Assembly: GCA_946406115.1 (NCBI GenBank)
Contig: OX291550.1
Location: 3,276,803 to 3,340,802, forward strand
Direction: 5' to 3'
Source of the DNA: Apoda limacodes
Taxonomy: Eukaryota; Arthropoda; Insecta; Lepidoptera; Limacodidae
DNA length: 64,000 bases
The notes under the pieces were generated by a model. The model had not been told where the DNA came from and did not search any database. It saw only the letters and a list, made by a program, of their open reading frames with translations. Shown here in pieces: positions 1 to 10,310 of this stretch; the stretch's first letter is position 1; every line of letters begins with the position of its first letter. The position numbers and the translations under genes are program-made.

Positions 1-60
1 TACGTGCATGTTCGTTAATACATATTTGGATGGATGCTATTTGGTAACAGGTGTAGATGA

Positions 61-126
61 TCAATTCCAGAACACTCCCCTCTCCATCTCCAAGAGTATT
101 AGGATCCTTGGTGTTGACATCTCCAG
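61..126 (+). repeat. C1 LINE fragment (RT C-terminal region)
   Basis: This 66-bp piece reads in the plus direction as part of the region after the RT palm of the C1 LINE. It translates as QFQNTPLSISKS then ILGVDISS, matching the intact 988-aa C1 protein on the minus strand (its DNA match is near 27.70-27.77 kb) with only a few changes. It is an isolated scrap with no flanking LINE sequence before the 185-bp repeat begins at about 135. Confidence 0.8.
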
Positions 127-134
127 TATAGATC

Positions 135-322
135 CATATAGTAGTCGATATAGACATATATCGAAAGTGTAGGTATATCTACCTAGCTATAAATCGCTAC
201 TGACAGTTGGGGTCTTTATCAGCTACTGCCATCACAGTCACACGATTTGCGGCTTGACTATAAAATAACGTTGTTTTACATTTTTAGGTTTTATAGCCAA
301 ACGGTAGGAGCTATAATGACTT
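135..322. repeat. 185-bp direct repeat, copy 1
   Basis: This segment is repeated in the same orientation at 7295-7490 with only scattered substitutions and one short indel (an extra TTTATAGG-like block in copy 2). It starts with a small dyad (TCGATATAGACATATATCGA). The two copies flank the BEL/Pao remnant, so they could be the retained part of its LTRs. However, neither copy ends in the expected TG/CA, and homology does not continue to the right of copy 2. It could equally be an unrelated dispersed repeat. Confidence 0.7.
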
Positions 323-493
323 AGTTTTTATTGTGTAAATATATACTTAATATTAACTTATTATTACGAAACATTACATGCCAAAAATTATGCATTTTTA
401 TATAAATGTTTATGGATGCAATTTGTGTTCCATTCTTGCAGCGGTGATAACAAAGCCCCCCCCGTCGCTGGAAGTGCGACAATAATAAGCCTT
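323..493 (-). other. Possible 3' untranslated end / LTR start of BEL/Pao element
   Basis: Reading the minus strand, the integrase reading frame stops at 494-496. It is followed by a G8 purine run (plus-strand C run at about 456-463) immediately before TGTTATCACC. A purine tract followed by TG is the expected layout of a polypurine tract and LTR start. Further along the minus strand an AATAAA-type signal occurs near 340. The assignment rests on position and these short motifs only. Confidence 0.35.
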
Positions 494-1459
494 CACCGCA
501 CGTCTTCTGTTGGCAACACGATGACTTTCTTGGTTAACCTCTGCAGTATGGAACCGCTGGGCAACTGTACGTCAAACACTCTGTTGGCTTCGTCCTTACA
601 AGGATGCAGGGCTGCTATCCTACCTCTCGGTCATGTGTTTCTGGGGGGTTGGCATTCCAAATAATGACACAGTCTCCGATCTTTGGTGGTGTTCCCAGAT
701 TGCCCTGTGGTCGCCTTGTCTGGAGCGTTGGTAGGTATTCTCGCATCCATCGCTCCCAAAAGATGTCAGCTAGTCGTTGCGCGCGCCGCCATTGTTGACG
801 CGCGATAAGGTCGCAGTCATCGAAGCTGCCAGGCTGAGGTGTGTGGATGTTTGACCCCAACAAGATATGGTTCGGGGTCAACGCCTCGGGTTCGTCAGGG
901 GCGCTCGTAATGTTAGTGAGCGGGCGCGAATTGACGGTGTTCTCAGCTTCCGCCAGCAGCGTCGTCAGGATCTCATCACGGGGGTACGTCTCGTGCAAGG
1001 TGGCACGCTGGGCTTCTTTCACAGAGCGTACCATGCCCCCCAAGAGGGGCTAGCGGGGGGGATGAAACGCCATCGTATTTGGCGGTTGACTGCTTCTGTC
1101 TGGACAGCGGCATGGGCCGCCTCTCGCATCTCACGGTCAGCTCCTCGGAAGTTGGTCCCGTTGTCCGACCATATCTCAGTAGGGCAACACCGGCGCGCAC
1201 AGAATCGGCGCAGCGCCGAATTCGCAGAGTCGGTGCTAAGTGAGGTGGCAACCTCCAGGTGTATCGCCCTTGAAGTCAGGCAGGTGAACAGCGCCACCCA
1301 GCGCTTCTCATGGTGACGGCCGACCACCACCTCTACCGGGCCGAAATAATCGACACCTGCAAAGGTGAACGGCCGTGCACTGTGCGCGAGACGGGCGAAC
1401 GGCAAATCGCCTACGGCCGGACTAGCTTGTATCATTTTGCAATACAAGCACGTATGCAC
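494..1459 (-). pseudogene. BEL/Pao integrase domain, degenerate
   Basis: This encodes the C-terminal integrase part of a BEL/Pao Pol polyprotein, which would insert retrotransposon cDNA into the genome. Visible features on the minus strand are the zinc-finger end (CLYCKMI), the first catalytic Asp in GVDYFGP and the second in SDNGTNF. The third catalytic residue, normally in a GGAWERLVRS-type motif, is missing: a short deletion gives a GGMVRSVKEA junction with a frame change near 1.02-1.04 kb. A stop near 615 is followed in another frame by the family's usual end, including LTKKVIVLP, finishing at 494. The copy is therefore inactive. It continues the RNase H segment at 1478-3075. Confidence 0.88.
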
Positions 1460-1477
1460 TTTTTGTCTGACCCCAGA

Positions 1478-3075
1478 TCATAACTTAGGACCCCAGTAAC
1501 ACTGTCTTAGTTCGTTTAAAATTGTATTAGCACCTGCGTCGTTCATTTGTTCGTGTTTACGCAATATTAACAATTCTATATACCTATGGTTGTAATCTAT
1601 TATCACTGGGTGAATGAACTCACTATTTACGTTTTTTGTGGCTTCAATACGACTATTTAGTTTTAAAAGTCCATTTTCATCGAAAAATACAGTTACGGCG
1701 TAGAGCCTGTCGATATTTCCAGTCACTGACTCAGTTAAACAATTTTTATTCACTCTGTTTAGTTCTTTTTTAAAACACTCGCGCTGCATACATTTTAGCC
1801 ATAGAAATTCAGCTCGGTTCATTAACTCGGTAGGTATTTGGCGATAACAAAGTTCACTGACCGTGTTTTGTGTTTTATCTTTATTATTATGAACACTTGC
1901 GACGTTTTTTGGTTTCTTATTTTTAATACGATTCATTGCGTTTATATTGGCGGGCACTGTTCGTGAAATTTTTGATTTTGTTTGAATGAATTGTAACACT
2001 CGCGCTGTGGTACGAATAAGTCTTAACCACTTTGAAAAACGGTTAATGTCCGGTAGCACCATTTTTAAACAGCCCTCACTGATTTTATTTGAATTTTCAC
2101 TTTTATTTTTATTTAATGAGTCTGTTTGTTTTTCACTGCACTGATCGTTAGAATTATTTTCACTAGTGAAGAGTACACTTTCTGGCGATGGTGTCAGCGA
2201 CACCGGCTGGTGCGGCCAAGTCTCCTCTGAGCCCCGTAGGAACTCAGGCCCACAGAACCATCTGTGTTCGGCGGTGAGTTTGCTGGATATAGGCCTCGTC
2301 GCATCGTCTGCTGGGTTCTGCTTGCCTGGCACCCATCTCCACTCAATTTTCTTTGTGCTGTCTTCGATTTCGGCTAATCGGTGAGCGACAAAGGTTTTGA
2401 AGGAACGTGGCGTCGTCTGTATCCATGCCAACACCACTTGTGAGTCAGTCCAAAAAACCTTTTTTGTCTATGTTAAAGTCGTGTTCGCGCTGTACGGCAG
2501 CGGCTAGCCGCGTGCCTAGAACAGCTGACTGTAACTCCAATCTTGGAATGGTGGTCGGCTTCAACGGTGTGACTCGGTTTTTTGCTGCGACCAGTGTGAC
2601 TTGAACTCTGCCATCTGAGTGTATATTTCGCCAGTACACGGCTGCCGCGTAGGCCTCTTCGGAGACGTCCACAAAAGTGTGTAGCTCTCTTCTCACGGGT
2701 GTGCCGTCGTCATAGCAACGTGGGATTTTGAGATCACCCAGTGCCTGTAGGTCGGTCAGCCAGCTGTGCCATCTGGAATGCAATTCTGGCGGCAATGGCT
2801 GGTCCCATTTTGTTCCGTGCATCCATTCCATCCATGTTTAGCTGGCGTCGTTACGGGCGAAACGAGCCCCAATGGATCGAATAGAGACATTAAAATTGAC
2901 AGTGCCTCTCTTTTAGTGGGCGGTCATTACCCCGTGATGACCTCTGCCGGCGATTTCGCTGTGTTGACACGAAACCCAATATCATCTGAGTCGACGTACC
3001 AAAAAAGGCCTAATGTTTTTTCGCTATTGCCTTTGTTTCCCAGCTCTGTGCTTTGTCTGTTGTGAGCGTCCGGCC
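1478..3075 (-). pseudogene. BEL/Pao Pol: RT C-terminus, RNase H and linker, degenerate
   Basis: Minus-strand reading gives the end of the Pao reverse transcriptase (FDPLGLVSPV near 2.86 kb), then the RNase H-like domain with LHTFVDVSEE (Asp) and IPRLELQSAV (Glu). The following block WRWVPGKQNPADDATR is typical of Pao RNase H. A long linker down to 1478 contains the family motif CYWGPKL just before the integrase zinc finger. Breaks seen are a frameshift in an A/T run near 2.45 kb and a stop or frame change near 2.92-2.94 kb. The RT N-terminal half lies at 5776-6461, separated by a LINE insertion. The order RT, RNase H, integrase is that of BEL/Pao elements. Confidence 0.85.
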
Positions 3076-3102
3076 TGCTGTTGAACGCATAATAGAATTG
3101 AC

Positions 3103-3687
3103 TTGTATAGAACTTAAGAATTATATTATACTTTGTGTGTATCGTCCCCCTTCTGCAAATTATAATGAGAGCCTGTAATGGAACAAGTTCTGAAAAAAAA
3201 TTGTCATTTTAAAAAGTCAGTTATTGTTTGTGGTGACTTTAATATTGATCTTTTAGAGAGTTCCCAAACAAGAGATAGATTTATTAACTTATTTACAAGT
3301 TTTGACTTAAATTATTTGTTTCTGGAACCAACTAGAATTACATCGACTTCAGCTACATGTTTAGATAATATTTTCTGTAACGTTGAAGTAAAAGATAAAT
3401 CTATTATTAACAATTTGCCGTCCGATCACTGTGGTCAAATATTAAAAATTCTACACAACTATAAAAAAAAATCTCAACTAGTAACTTGTAGACCTGTGAC
3501 CACTGCTCGATTAAACAATTTTGCTGCTAGTAATCTTTATAATATTTTTTTTGATTTCTTAAGTAATGAGTTCGAGCAAGTGTTTAAAGTAAAAACTTTT
3601 AGGGCAAATAATAAAATGAAATTCAAGGACTGGGCTACTGTAGGAATACAATATATGTCAAAATGTATTCAAAAATATCAAAAATAA
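3103..3687 (+). pseudogene. LINE C2 apurinic-type endonuclease, partial
   Basis: This is the C-terminal half of an exonuclease/endonuclease/phosphatase-type domain that nicks target DNA for LINE insertion. Before the ATG at 3178 another frame shows ILCVYRPPSANYNESL, a typical LINE endonuclease strand. After it come VIVCGDFNID (metal-binding Asp/Asn), LEPTRITSTSATCLDNIF and LPSDHCG with the catalytic SDH. The N-terminal half of the domain is absent because the element is 5'-truncated. A frameshift lies at about 3175, and the frame closes at 3687 before the RT. Confidence 0.75.
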
Positions 3688-3732
3688 TAATATAAGTATA
3701 TATATATATATAATAAATGTATTCATAAAATT

Positions 3733-4394
3733 ATGTTCAATCAGATGCTTAAAAATTTTAACTTAAATGGATTACTTCATCCTCAACAGTTTGGTTTTAC
3801 AAAAGGGTGTTCCACAACTGACGCAGGTGTTGCCCTTATACAGCATATATTTGCTGCTTGGGAACAGTCACAAAATGCTTCGAACTTTCGAAATTCGACT
3901 GCGTGCAACATGAAACTGTTATACGGAAACTGAGTCATTATGGTATTGCAGATTTGGCTCTTGAGCTTATCCGCTCATATTTGAGTAGTAGAATGCAGGA
4001 GGTTCAAATCAATGAAGTAAAATCCAATGGCTCTGAAGTAAAATTAGGAGTTCCTCAAGGTTCTATTTTAGGTCCTTTTCTATTTTTAATTTACATAAAT
4101 GACTTGCCTTTCTTTGTGGAGAAGCTATGCAAGATTGTACTATTTGCTGATGACACATCTCTTTTATTTAAAGTTGACAGAAATAAAACTAATTCCGACG
4201 ACGTAAGTAGTGCGCTTTCTCAGATTCTTCAGTGGTTTACGGCAAATAATTTACTTCTTAATGCGAAAAAGACTAAGTGTTTAAAATTTATGATGCCAAA
4301 TGTCAGAAACATAAGTACAAAATTTAGCCCTAAACGGAGAAGAAATAGAACTATTAGACTCAACAGTGTTTCAAGGTATTACATTAGACAATAG
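3733..4394 (+). pseudogene. LINE C2 reverse transcriptase, frameshifted
   Basis: RT core motifs appear in two overlapping frames. The first (3733-3933) has QQFGFTKGCSTTDAG. The second (from about 3900) has KFDCVQHETV, LGVPQGSILGPFLF, YINDLPFF and the catalytic LFADDTSLLF (YADD-like box with Phe for Tyr). A frameshift near 3.89 kb sits in the conserved SKAFDCV region, where only FDCV remains. The section between the endonuclease and about 3.73 kb is largely deleted. The frame is lost again near 4.37 kb, where the C-terminal domain continues in another frame. The product would have been the LINE polymerase. Confidence 0.8.
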
Positions 4395-4980
4395 GCTGCA
4401 GGGGACCCCTCACATTTCAGTTCTTGCAGGAAAACTCAGTTCAGCTGCCTATGCAGTTAGGAAAGTTAGGCAGCTTACAGATGTTGACACTGCTTGCTTG
4501 GTCTACTTTAGCTATTTCCATGACGTCATGTCTTATGACATTTTGCTTTGGGGTAAGGCAGCTGATATTGATACAGTCTTTATTTTGCAAAAGAGAGCAT
4601 TACGGTCAATTTATAAATTAGGACCTCGAATTTCTGTTAGGGAACTATTTAGGGAAATTGATATTTTAACTGTTCCTTCCCAATATATTTTCGCTTGTAT
4701 AATGTATGTACGCCAAAATTGTCACTTATTTGCTAAAAATAGTGACGTCCACAGTGTTAATACAAGGAATAAGGATAAATTGGTAGTTCCAAAATGTCGT
4801 CTTCAGAAGGTACATAGCACTTTCGCAATACAAAGTATATTTTTCTACAATAAAATTCCAGAACATGTGGGTAATTTACCCTCAAATAAATTTAAAATAT
4901 ATGTCAAAGATAGTTTAATGAAAAAAAGCTATTACAAAGTTGAGGAATACATAAATGATAAAAATGCTTGGAAAAATTAG
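4366..4980 (+). pseudogene. LINE C2 ORF2 C-terminal domain
   Basis: This 204-aa segment follows the RT palm and carries the family's thumb and C-terminal motifs: SSAAYAVRKVRQLTD, VYFSYFHDVMSYDILLWG, IFILQKRALRSIYKLG and NKIPEHVGNLP. Related segments in this window are at 9985-10310 (minus), in the palindrome arms (47.7-47.95 and 50.45-50.67 kb) and, more distantly, at 55565-56086. It ends in a normal stop at 4978-4980, the likely original ORF2 end. Confidence 0.8.
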
Positions 4981-5775
4981 AACTTAATTGATTTTTATTG
5001 GGGCATTTGAAATTTTTTTTTTTTTAATTGAAACATTGTATATTATGTTATTACGTAGTGTAAGGCTATATTGTATTTTTATATGATGTATTAAAGATTA
5101 ACTAGTGAGTTTATTGCCGTTGCTTTTCGGTAGTAAAGCATTACGAACCTTCCAATCTTCTCCTCTTATATTTTGTTCCTTTACTACACACATTGTAACT
5201 AGTACAATCGAAGTTTTATTGGAGTTGCTTGAGTGTGTCATGCTCTCTCAAAGTGTCTCTGCGGTGGTGACGTGTGTGTCGGGTCGTTACGTTCCCTAAA
5301 ACATGGTTGAGCGAAGCGATGGCTGATTCATGTGTCATACTCGTGAACGGGTGCCGCCTGTGGAGGCTGGTCTGCTCTTGCAAACTTCTTTGTATTCTTA
5401 GTATTTAGTCTTACTTTTTTGTTTTGTTTATTAATACTGTAAGACATTGATTATTTCTTAGTGATGAATACATAAACTGTCTTTTGTTTATATTAGATAC
5501 TTTTTTATGTTGTGCTTGTGCTTCATATTTCATGTTTTTTTATGTTTGTAATGGAAAGTGTCTTTTTATGATAGAGAGGGCATTTTCCAATATTTTAATT
5601 GGACGCTGTAAGAGAAAGGGAGAAAAGAAATGCCCTTGCTGAGTTTCTTGCCGGTTCTTCTCAGTACAAGGTCTCCCGCCCTGTAGACTTACGAACCGAT
5701 GGCGTAGTGACATTCATAAGTGCTCAATTATTGTAGCCTAAACTGTATAAATTATATTGAATTTGAATTTGAATT
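4981..5775 (+). repeat. LINE C2 3' untranslated region with GAATTT tail
   Basis: This is noncoding sequence from the ORF2 stop to the microsatellite tail. The last ~200 bp (5570-5775) match 15165-15395 in reverse complement, including the TTCTTGCCGGTTCTTCTCAG block that I know as common in lepidopteran transcripts. The first ~590 bp are AT-rich with no recognised signal. Confidence 0.7.
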
Positions 5776-6461
5776 TGTGTGCGTTCGGTCTGTTGTGTGC
5801 GTTCGGCCTGTTGTGTGCGTCTTGAAAGTTTCTCAGTACCTCTTTTTTGTTCGATTTCCACTGCGTTAAAGTAAAGCCGGCTTTTTTGTGAATATAGTCG
5901 ACTTCAGAGGTGATTTTTTTTGCTTTTTCGACGTTTTTAAAACTTTGTAGGTAATCGTCGACGTAATGGTTCACCTCAATTGCTTTAGCGGCCTCTGGAA
6001 ATTGTTCCGCATAATCCCGCGCGTTTCTGTTTTTTGCATAGATGGCTGTCGCCGGTGAACAGCAAGCTCCAAATATAACTGAGGTCATTCGGTACTCAGT
6101 AGGTTTGTTGTTTTGGCGCACGCCGCCTTGGCTCTCGACGTACCACAAAAATCGTAATCTTATTTTGACTTGCATGAACATCTCGGCTATATCGCTGGAC
6201 ACGGCTACTGGGTGCTGACGGAACTTCATTAGAACCCCCGGTAGTGATCGTAGGAGGTCGGGTCCGGACAGCAACATGGCGTTTAGGCTCTTGCCGTTTG
6301 TTTTGGCTGCGGCGTCGTGTACAAGACGTATTATCTTTTTCTCCGTGTTGACGACGGGAAAGTGTGGCAAGTATAGGGTGCGATTTTTTGGTGCAGGCAA
6401 CAGGTTCTGCATAACCTTTTTCTAAGGGGTTGTTGACACTCTGTGTGTACTTTTCGTTCAA
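5776..6461 (-). pseudogene. BEL/Pao reverse transcriptase, N-terminal and palm part
   Basis: Minus-strand RT of the Pao element. Motifs are YLPHFPVV, RLVHDAAAKTNGKSLN, LPGVLMKFR, SSDIAEMFMQV (first catalytic Asp) and the polymerase box NHYVDDYLQS. The segment QWKSNKKEVLRNF is followed by a tandem AHNRPN repeat abutting the inserted LINE. An upstream frame to 6461 starts NEKYTQSVNNPLEKGYAEPV, showing a frameshift near 6.41 kb. The domain resumes at 3075 on the other side of the LINE. A few residues between motifs (MQVKIRLRFLWY) look deleted. Confidence 0.87.
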
Positions 6462-6496
6462 ACTTTCGTTCTTTTCTAGACGCTTTTTCAGGCCTT

Positions 6497-7018
6497 TCAG
6501 GCGCTTATCTGCGTAATTAACGGTGCCTGTAGCCTACCGTCGGTTAAGCGCTCGGTGTATTTTTCTAAATACTCGGTGGCACGCACATCGGGATCTTGAT
6601 TCATGGATTTTGGTTCGATGCATAGCGATTCGAGTTTGAAAAAATCTTTCTTTTTTTCTTCGAAGTTCTCTTCGATGGTGGCGTGAGCGCATACACTTTC
6701 CCTTTCTACCAATATCTTTTTCGATCTTCCGTGTAGCACCCATCCTAGCTTTGGTTTTGACGCAACGGGTAGGTTTGGGCGACCTCTCTTGACCTTTCTT
6801 GAGATAATATATTCCCAGTTGTCTTGTCCAATCAACATAGTGGGAACGGCGTGGTCATAGGTCAGCTGGTCGACGATGCCACTGAGGTGTTTGCAACTTT
6901 CGATGTCGAAGCTGACCAAATTGTGCGGAAAGACCCTTCGGAATCTGTGGCACAAGGTTTTGCCCGTGACAAGGAGTTTCTTCTTAGGCGCTTGAGATAT
7001 TAAAACGCGTATATGCAC
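6497..7018 (-). pseudogene. BEL/Pao aspartic peptidase (A17-type) region, partial
   Basis: This is the segment preceding RT in BEL/Pao polyproteins. It would help process the polyprotein. Features on the minus strand are PTMLIGQDNWEYI and KPKLGWVLHG, both typical of the Pao peptidase A17/DUF1758 region. They are followed by a spacer with ESLCIEPKS leading to the RT. The N-terminal catalytic DTG-type motif is not visible, and no gag is seen between 7019 and the 185-bp repeat at 7295. The 5' part of the element has therefore been lost or deleted. The reading frame itself is uninterrupted for 173 residues. Confidence 0.8.
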
Positions 7019-7294
7019 ACAACATACCGATTTTATTTTGCTTATGCTTCTAACTTAAATTGTAACACATATGTACAAAAATTTTACTTCTTAACTTTCA
7101 TAGCTATTAACTTGTTGAAGTTTTCTTGAAGACTGAATGCAAATACAAATTTTGTTCTTTATTTATAATAAAAATAAAAAACCCCATCAGAGGGAGAGGT
7201 TGTTTCATAGAACCTTCTAGATTTAGTACTTAACTTATTGTACTTACTGCGGTAACTGAAAATCTAGCCCACACAAAAACTTAGTGAAAGACAA
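7019..7294. other. AT-rich stretch, no gag visible
   Basis: This is the position where the Pao gag and peptidase N-terminus should lie, but no coding similarity is visible in any frame. It holds a short AATAAAAATAAAAAA run near 7167. I see no primer-binding site that I can assign. Confidence 0.4.
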
Positions 7295-7490
7295 CATATA
7301 GTAGTCGATATAGACATATATCGAAAGTGTAGGTATATCTACCTAGCTATAAATCGCTACTGACAGTTAGGGTCTCTATCGGCTATTGCCATCACAGTCA
7401 CACGATTTGCGGCTTGACTACAAAATAACGTTGTTTTACATTTTTAGGTTTTATAGCCAAACGGTAGGTTTTATAGGAGTTATAATGACG
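7295..7490. repeat. 185-bp direct repeat, copy 2
   Basis: Same sequence and orientation as 135-322, with a short internal duplication (GGTTTTATAG). Sequence to its right (AATTAGGTGTCC...) does not match the right flank of copy 1. If these are LTR remnants, this one has lost one end. Confidence 0.7.
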
Positions 7491-8170
7491 AATTAGGTGT
7501 CCTAAGATAGAGCTTTCGGAGGCGGTTCCAACGACGTATAGTGGTGTGTTCCATCGTCTACGGTTAGGCCGTAGTGAGAGAAGAGCTGGAATTCTAGCTC
7601 TCAGGGCTTTCTGCCTATACTAGATGACTACAGACTTTGTGCTATATGTCAAAAAATAGACCTAAAATTTGGACATATCTTTCAGTATTTTTAGTGTCTG
7701 TCAGTATGTTAAATCATGAAAAAATGTGTGATACAAGTTTTCAGGATTTTCCTTGTGCTCCTGTACTTCTGGGCTTAAAGTTACCTGTATGAAACCTTTT
7801 AGATTTCATACAGGTTTAGATTTATCTTGATAGATGCCTATGAGAGGTATCTAGTGATATATTTATCTTTATCTTATGTAACCCGGTTGCTGAGTTTTAA
7901 GCTATTGTGTTTCATAAGTTTACACGTGTTTTGCGCCCTAACCATAGTACTTACCGTAACGGTGTAGATACCTATGTATAGGGGCAAAGGTGTGCATTCA
8001 ACCTGTGATACTTATTTTAGGCATAGCCTGAGGACTTAATGACCATAGCCAGGTAAAGTTTCAGACAATCTTTCCCTTTTTTACCCATAGACCCATCTCT
8101 TTTGTATCCCTATTTCAGTTTATTGTTATAGGAGTGAGGGAGAAAGAATGTATAATACTCAACACGCTAA
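7491..8170. other. Unannotated AT-rich DNA
   Basis: No reading frame of note and no repeat that I recognise. A GGTTTAGATTTATC/TTTCATACAGG stretch near 7.79-7.83 kb contains a short direct repeat (AGATTTCATACAGGTT), otherwise featureless. Confidence 0.4.
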
Positions 8171-8545
8171 CTATTTTCGCCTGTAACATAGTAACCGTAC
8201 ATACGGTCTATATAGAACTTTATATAGTAGTTCTGTACATTTTTGAACGCTTCCCGAACTAATCTGCTGTGTATGCTGAATCGCTTCGTATGTAATTCGC
8301 CTGTTTTCTTGAATTAATTTTTTTATAGCTAGCGCACATTCTTCCGTGACAGCCGCCGTAGGACGACCACTCCTTTGTTCATCGCTCAAAGTAAGGCGAC
8401 CGCGCTTACACTCGCTATGCCAACGGTATTTGAAGGTCCTTCGTGCTTAAAAGCCATTTGAAGTTGATCAAATAACTCATCAGGTTTTAGGCCACAGTTA
8501 AAATCGTATAAAATCATCACACAAAAATTTTCTCGATGCAGATCC
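8171..8545 (-). pseudogene. Mariner-like transposase N-terminal DNA-binding region
   Basis: Minus-strand reading shows ENFCVMILYDFNCGL followed by DELFDQLQMAF, the first helix-turn-helix (HTH_48/Mos1 type) of mariner transposases. Then, in a shifted frame, come WHSECKRGRLTLSDEQRSGRP, the usual linker, and AIKKLIQENRRITYEAI, the second helix-turn-helix. The frame changes near 8.39-8.40 kb. It breaks off soon after SSGSVQK, so the whole DDE catalytic domain is missing. No terminal inverted repeat was recognised nearby. This is a dead fragment that can at most bind DNA. Confidence 0.8.
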
Positions 8546-9337
8546 ATTTTTAAATAGACACAATAATTTAATTTGGCTCTCAAAGGAAATTTGTGGAGGG
8601 AAATAGGAAATTCCAACAATGTTATTTTTACTTTTAAATAACCAAATTTTTCAAAATAATTACAAGTGGCCAGAGCCATAACACCTTTTTTCGCAAAACT
8701 TTCTACGTGGCCTGATAAGTATTTACTGTCCTTCAAGTGTGTTGAGAGCAGTCAAATTACGCCAATGCTTTCGGCTCGGGCCGCAACCCACGATCTCTGT
8801 TATCAGCTCACTTGTATCATTATAAGAGCGAAATATTTCAAAATTCTTTTTTTTTTATAATATAATAATTTATCGAGTATACAGGGAATCGAAACTTAAG
8901 GGTATATATAGTCCTGCCTTTCCCATCAATTTCAAGGGACTAGCATTAATAAAAATATTGCAAATGTTTGAAAGAACACCTCCTGAGTTAAACAAGAATA
9001 GGTATTTCTTTGCCTGGGATCTTTATTTTGTGGCAACACACTGAATTTGTGCGTAATTGAAGGACTACAGTCTATTCAACACAACAATATCCCATACTCC
9101 TTCCCTAGGGGGTGATATAAAATATTAATAACAGCTAAAAACTACTTTAAAATCTTACCGGGCATCAACATACGGGCACCATACATCGAATTGTTACAAG
9201 AATCATGCAATTTACCTTGGGCATTCTAAGTCAGTCCAGATTTCTTTAAAATATTACTATAGGCAAAGGTCACCTTCGTAGGCCGTCTCATGATTTGTGG
9301 GTCGAAAGACAACGCTACTGTCTATTATACCGCTTAC
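8546..9337. other. AT-rich DNA with a weak tRNA-like patch
   Basis: Mostly featureless. Around 8760-8830 the minus strand reads GATCGTGGGTTGCGGCCCGAGCC, resembling the B-box/T-arm end of a tRNA-derived SINE; no good A box is present. A T-rich run and AATAATTTATC lie near 8.85 kb. Confidence 0.3.
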
Positions 9338-9455
9338 TTGCTTTCTGTTTTTATGTCTGCTCAGGTCAATATCGAAGGGACTCAAAACAAACGCCAGATG
9401 CATTTCAGCCGCCGTACACGCTATCCCTCTTGGTAACACCTCGCAGGTAGCCTCA
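9338..9455 (-). other. Candidate single host exon
   Basis: The minus strand has a pyrimidine-rich tract ending in TTCTTCAG just before 9455 and a GTAAGC donor immediately after 9338. Between them 118 nt stay open, reading EATCEVLPRG, then MHLAFVLSPFDIDL and SRHKNRKQ. The base composition is more coding-like (richer in GC, no simple repeats) than the flanks. The protein is not recognised and no partner exon was found, so this is only a suggestion; it may also be a decayed transposon fragment. Confidence 0.25.
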
Positions 9456-9984
9456 CTGAAGAAGGAAGAATCAAAGGATTACTTCTCGATAAAATCCTTT
9501 CTACTTGGTTGAAAGTTAGAAACGAACGACGAAATTGCTTTTTAAAAAATAATTAAATGGGCCCAACATTGAAATTGATACAAAAAATTTGAAATAAAAC
9601 TGACTCTCCACCGACAATCGGGTTCACAGCTCTCAAATATATTTAATTTCGGCTTCTAATAACGGTTGAAGGCTTGGTTATATTTACTTAAAATGTACAA
9701 AACGGATATCAAAGAAGCAGAAAAGAGTTAATATGCACATGGAAAAAGTAGCACAATAGCAGCATAATAACATAATAACTCTTTAATCAAGTAGGTTTTT
9801 AATAACATTTTTGAATTGTCTAATTTCCTAATTAAATTATGACTTTACTACTGGTACGGAAGGTTGTATCGACTGAGATGAACTAGCAGTTACTCTTTTT
9901 GAAATATTAACAAATTACTCTTAGACTACTACAATACAGAGATTGTATCATGTTTGTGATTCAGTGTTCAATTTGAAAAACTCC
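9456..9984. other. Unannotated AT-rich DNA
   Basis: No supported gene, RNA or repeat was found here. Confidence 0.4.
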
Positions 9985-10310
9985 AAGGATCTTTATCCTT
10001 CATTCATTCGGAGATTTTGTAACTTCTTTAAATCTAATTCTAACATTCTAAATGACTCCCTAGGACCCAGTTCACCCAGTTTGTAAATATTCCGAACTGC
10101 TCGGTTCTGCAAAACAAAAATAGTGTTGATATCAGTAGCGTTTCCTTAAAGTAAGATCCCGTAACACATTAGACTGTGGAAATGACTAAATTAGACTAAA
10201 CGAGGAGTTTCAACATCAGTTAGGTTCGAATCTTGTTAATGGCATAAACAACAGAGCTAAGCCTGTAAAGCTTAGAAAGTGTTATACCTAGGAAAATAAG
10301 ATTTAAGAGC
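9985..10310 (-). pseudogene. LINE C2-like ORF2 C-terminal fragment
   Basis: Minus-strand frames read SSVVYAINKIR, SHFHSLMCYGILL, IFVLQNRAVRNIYKLGEL and GPRESFRMLELDLKK. These align with SSAAYAVRKVR, FHDVMSYDILLWG and FILQKRALRSIYKLG of the LINE at 4366-4980. At least two frame changes and one internal stop are present. It is an old, short remnant with no 3' tail visible. Confidence 0.7.

Larger units (their letters stand above)
3076..5775 (+). mobile_element. 5'-truncated CR1-like LINE inserted in the BEL/Pao element (family C2)
   Basis: This is a plus-strand non-LTR retrotransposon lying inside the minus-strand Pao pol gene. It carries endonuclease remnants, RT, a C-terminal domain and a 3' untranslated end closing with a GAATTT-type microsatellite tail (about 5758-5776). 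The 3' end is repeated at 15165-15395 in the opposite orientation. Flanking Pao DNA on both sides contains similar blocks (GCGTCCGGCCTGCTGTT on the left, GCGTTCGGCCTGTTGTG on the right), which may be a diverged target-site duplication. The coding region has at least four frame breaks, so the copy is dead. Clade assignment (CR1/jockey superfamily) is by motif resemblance only. Confidence 0.85.
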
